A stretch of DNA of 30,526 nt from JAJYIV01 sp964499955 (lineage in GTDB: Bacteria; Patescibacteriota; Patescibacteriia; UBA9934; GWF2-40-263). Below the pieces are notes generated by a model. The model was not told the DNA's origin. It saw nothing but the letters and a program-made list of their open reading frames with translations, and searched no databases. The translations under genes were made by a program, and so were the position numbers. Of this stretch, positions 29,597-30,526 are shown piece by piece (the first letter of the stretch is position 1; each line of letters begins with the position of its first letter). The DNA lies in contig CAZCMI010000009.1 in assembly GCA_964499955.1 (NCBI GenBank), positions 1 to 30,526 of the forward strand, in the 5' to 3' direction.

Positions 29597-30526
29597 ATGC
29601 CTTTCGAGCCGTCGTTTTGGATGCAGCCCATCGACCGGATTCTGTTCACCGTCCTCGTCTGGTTCGGCTGGATTCCCATTGCCCTAACCGTCATCTGGGG
29701 GCTGCTGCAGGTATGGAAGAACCACCGCCAGGGCTTGTTCGCCGCCAAGCAGAAATACGTCCTGATCGCCATCGACGTGCCGTCCGCCACGGAGCAGACA
29801 CCCAAAGCCATCGAGAACCTGTTCACCCTGCTGGCGGCGGGGTATTCGGGACCCACGTTCAAGGAAGAATGGCTGGACGGGAAACTGCAGCCGGCCTTTT
29901 CGTTCGAGATCGTTTCCATGGAGGGGTACGTCCAGTTTTTCGTGCACATGCAGACGAAGTTCCGCGACGCCGTGGAAGCGGGCATCTACGCGCACTATCC
30001 CGACGCCGAAATCACGGAAGTCGAGGATTACACGGCGGCGTTCCCGTCCACGTACCCCAGTGACACGCACGAAATGTGGGGCGCGGAGTTCACGTTGAAG
30101 AAAGACCAGATTTTCCCCATCCGCACCTACGTGGACTTCGAGGACAGCATGAGCAAGGACAAGTTCAAGGACCCGCTCAGCCAGATTCTGGAACAATTGG
30201 CGAAGATGCGGCCCGGCGAGCAGTACTGGATCCAAATCCTGTGCCAGGTGACCAACAACGACTGGCAAAAAGCCGGCGCCGTGCACATCAACAAGATTTA
30301 CGGCATCGAAAAACCCGTCAAAGAAGACGCCGTCACGTCGGGGTTGCGGAGCGTCCTGTCCATCCCGGACATGGTGTTGGAAAAGACCATCGGGTTGTCG
30401 TTGGGCGGCATGCTGCTCGGCGCCCCGCCCGGCGCGAAGGACGCGGACCAGTGGAAGGCGTTCAAGCTGACGCCGGTGGAAATCGACGAAGCCAAGGCGG
30501 TGATGCGGAAGGTGTCCAAGCCCGGC
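29597..30526 (+). CDS. Membrane-anchored conserved protein, 3'-truncated by window end
   Basis: An open frame of 310 codons from ATG 29597 runs off the window. TATACT ten bases before the ATG is a likely -10, so the leader is almost absent. The N-terminus has one membrane helix (ILFTVLVWFGWIPIALTVIW, about 15-34), then a soluble domain: KYVLIAIDVPSATEQTPKA, a helical segment, SFEIVSMEGYVQFFVHM and AEITEVEDYT. This resembles patescibacterial proteins that, in my recollection, sit ahead of or are fused to VirB4/HerA-type ATPases (DUF8128-like), suggesting a pilus or DNA/protein secretion role. The decisive C-terminal part lies outside the window. Confidence 0.75.
   Translation, partial: MPFEPSFWMQPIDRILFTVLVWFGWIPIALTVIWGLLQVWKNHRQGLFAAKQKYVLIAIDVPSATEQTPKAIENLFTLLAAGYSGPTFKEEWLDGKLQPAFSFEIVSMEGYVQFFVHMQTKFRDAVEAGIYAHYPDAEITEVEDYTAAFPSTYPSDTHEMWGAEFTLKKDQIFPIRTYVDFEDSMSKDKFKDPLSQILEQLAKMRPGEQYWIQILCQVTNNDWQKAGAVHINKIYGIEKPVKEDAVTSGLRSVLSIPDMVLEKTIGLSLGGMLLGAPPGAKDADQWKAFKLTPVEIDEAKAVMRKVSKPG

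Overview
The window looks like a chromosomal segment of a high-GC member of the Candidate Phyla Radiation (Patescibacteria). This is an inference. It rests on a reduced backbone of housekeeping genes in short operons (uvrB, uvrA, folD, glyA, murC, murB, hpf, secA, secD, secF), many small proteins of unknown function, several starts with a -10 box only 6-10 nt upstream (leaderless or nearly so), and a type V-D (Cas12d/CasY) CRISPR-Cas system, a type described mainly from this radiation. TGA is used as an ordinary stop codon. No rRNA gene or phage structural gene is present.

Layout. Positions 1-5100 carry uvrB and uvrA on the plus strand. Between them lies a minus-strand tRNA-like gene with its own promoter, long leader hairpin and terminator. 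folD (minus) is followed at about 6.03-6.32 kb by a second, related tRNA-like locus. A glyA-membrane protein operon (minus) diverges from an unknown gene at 8.3 kb. murC ends at 10412 and overlaps the end of cas1 by four bases. From 10409 to 16569 lies a CRISPR island with visibly lower GC: cas1 (minus), a leader with a perfect palindrome, an array of 21 identical 25-nt repeats with 18-19-nt spacers, a structured non-coding stretch with a split anti-repeat (candidate scoutRNA), cas12d (plus) and, three bases later, a Cas4-like nuclease gene. A Fic AMP-transferase gene then runs into murB, followed by hpf, secA, an ORF6N-domain gene, a DUF5665 protein, two overlapping Nudix genes, a lipoprotein, a guanylate-kinase-like gene, a DUF1294 protein, two tiny coupled membrane proteins, secD-secF and the start of a membrane-anchored protein that runs off the end.

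How the parts work together. The CRISPR island separates murC from murB, genes often adjacent in bacterial mur/division clusters, so it looks inserted into a cell-wall cluster. Its adaptation genes are cas1 plus a Cas4-like nuclease, and no cas2 is visible. A 24-nt element (23/24 identical) lies upstream of both cas1 and cas12d in the same orientation relative to each gene, bracketing the leader, array and candidate scoutRNA. This suggests joint control. Outside the island the strongest oddity is a SecD with one clear parvulin (PpiC-type) prolyl isomerase domain, and probably a second degenerate one, inserted in its periplasmic/extracytoplasmic region. Many promoters share a TTGACA-like -35, a 17-bp spacer and a -10; three use the -10 TTGAAT preceded by TGG and are followed by a G5/C5 hairpin.
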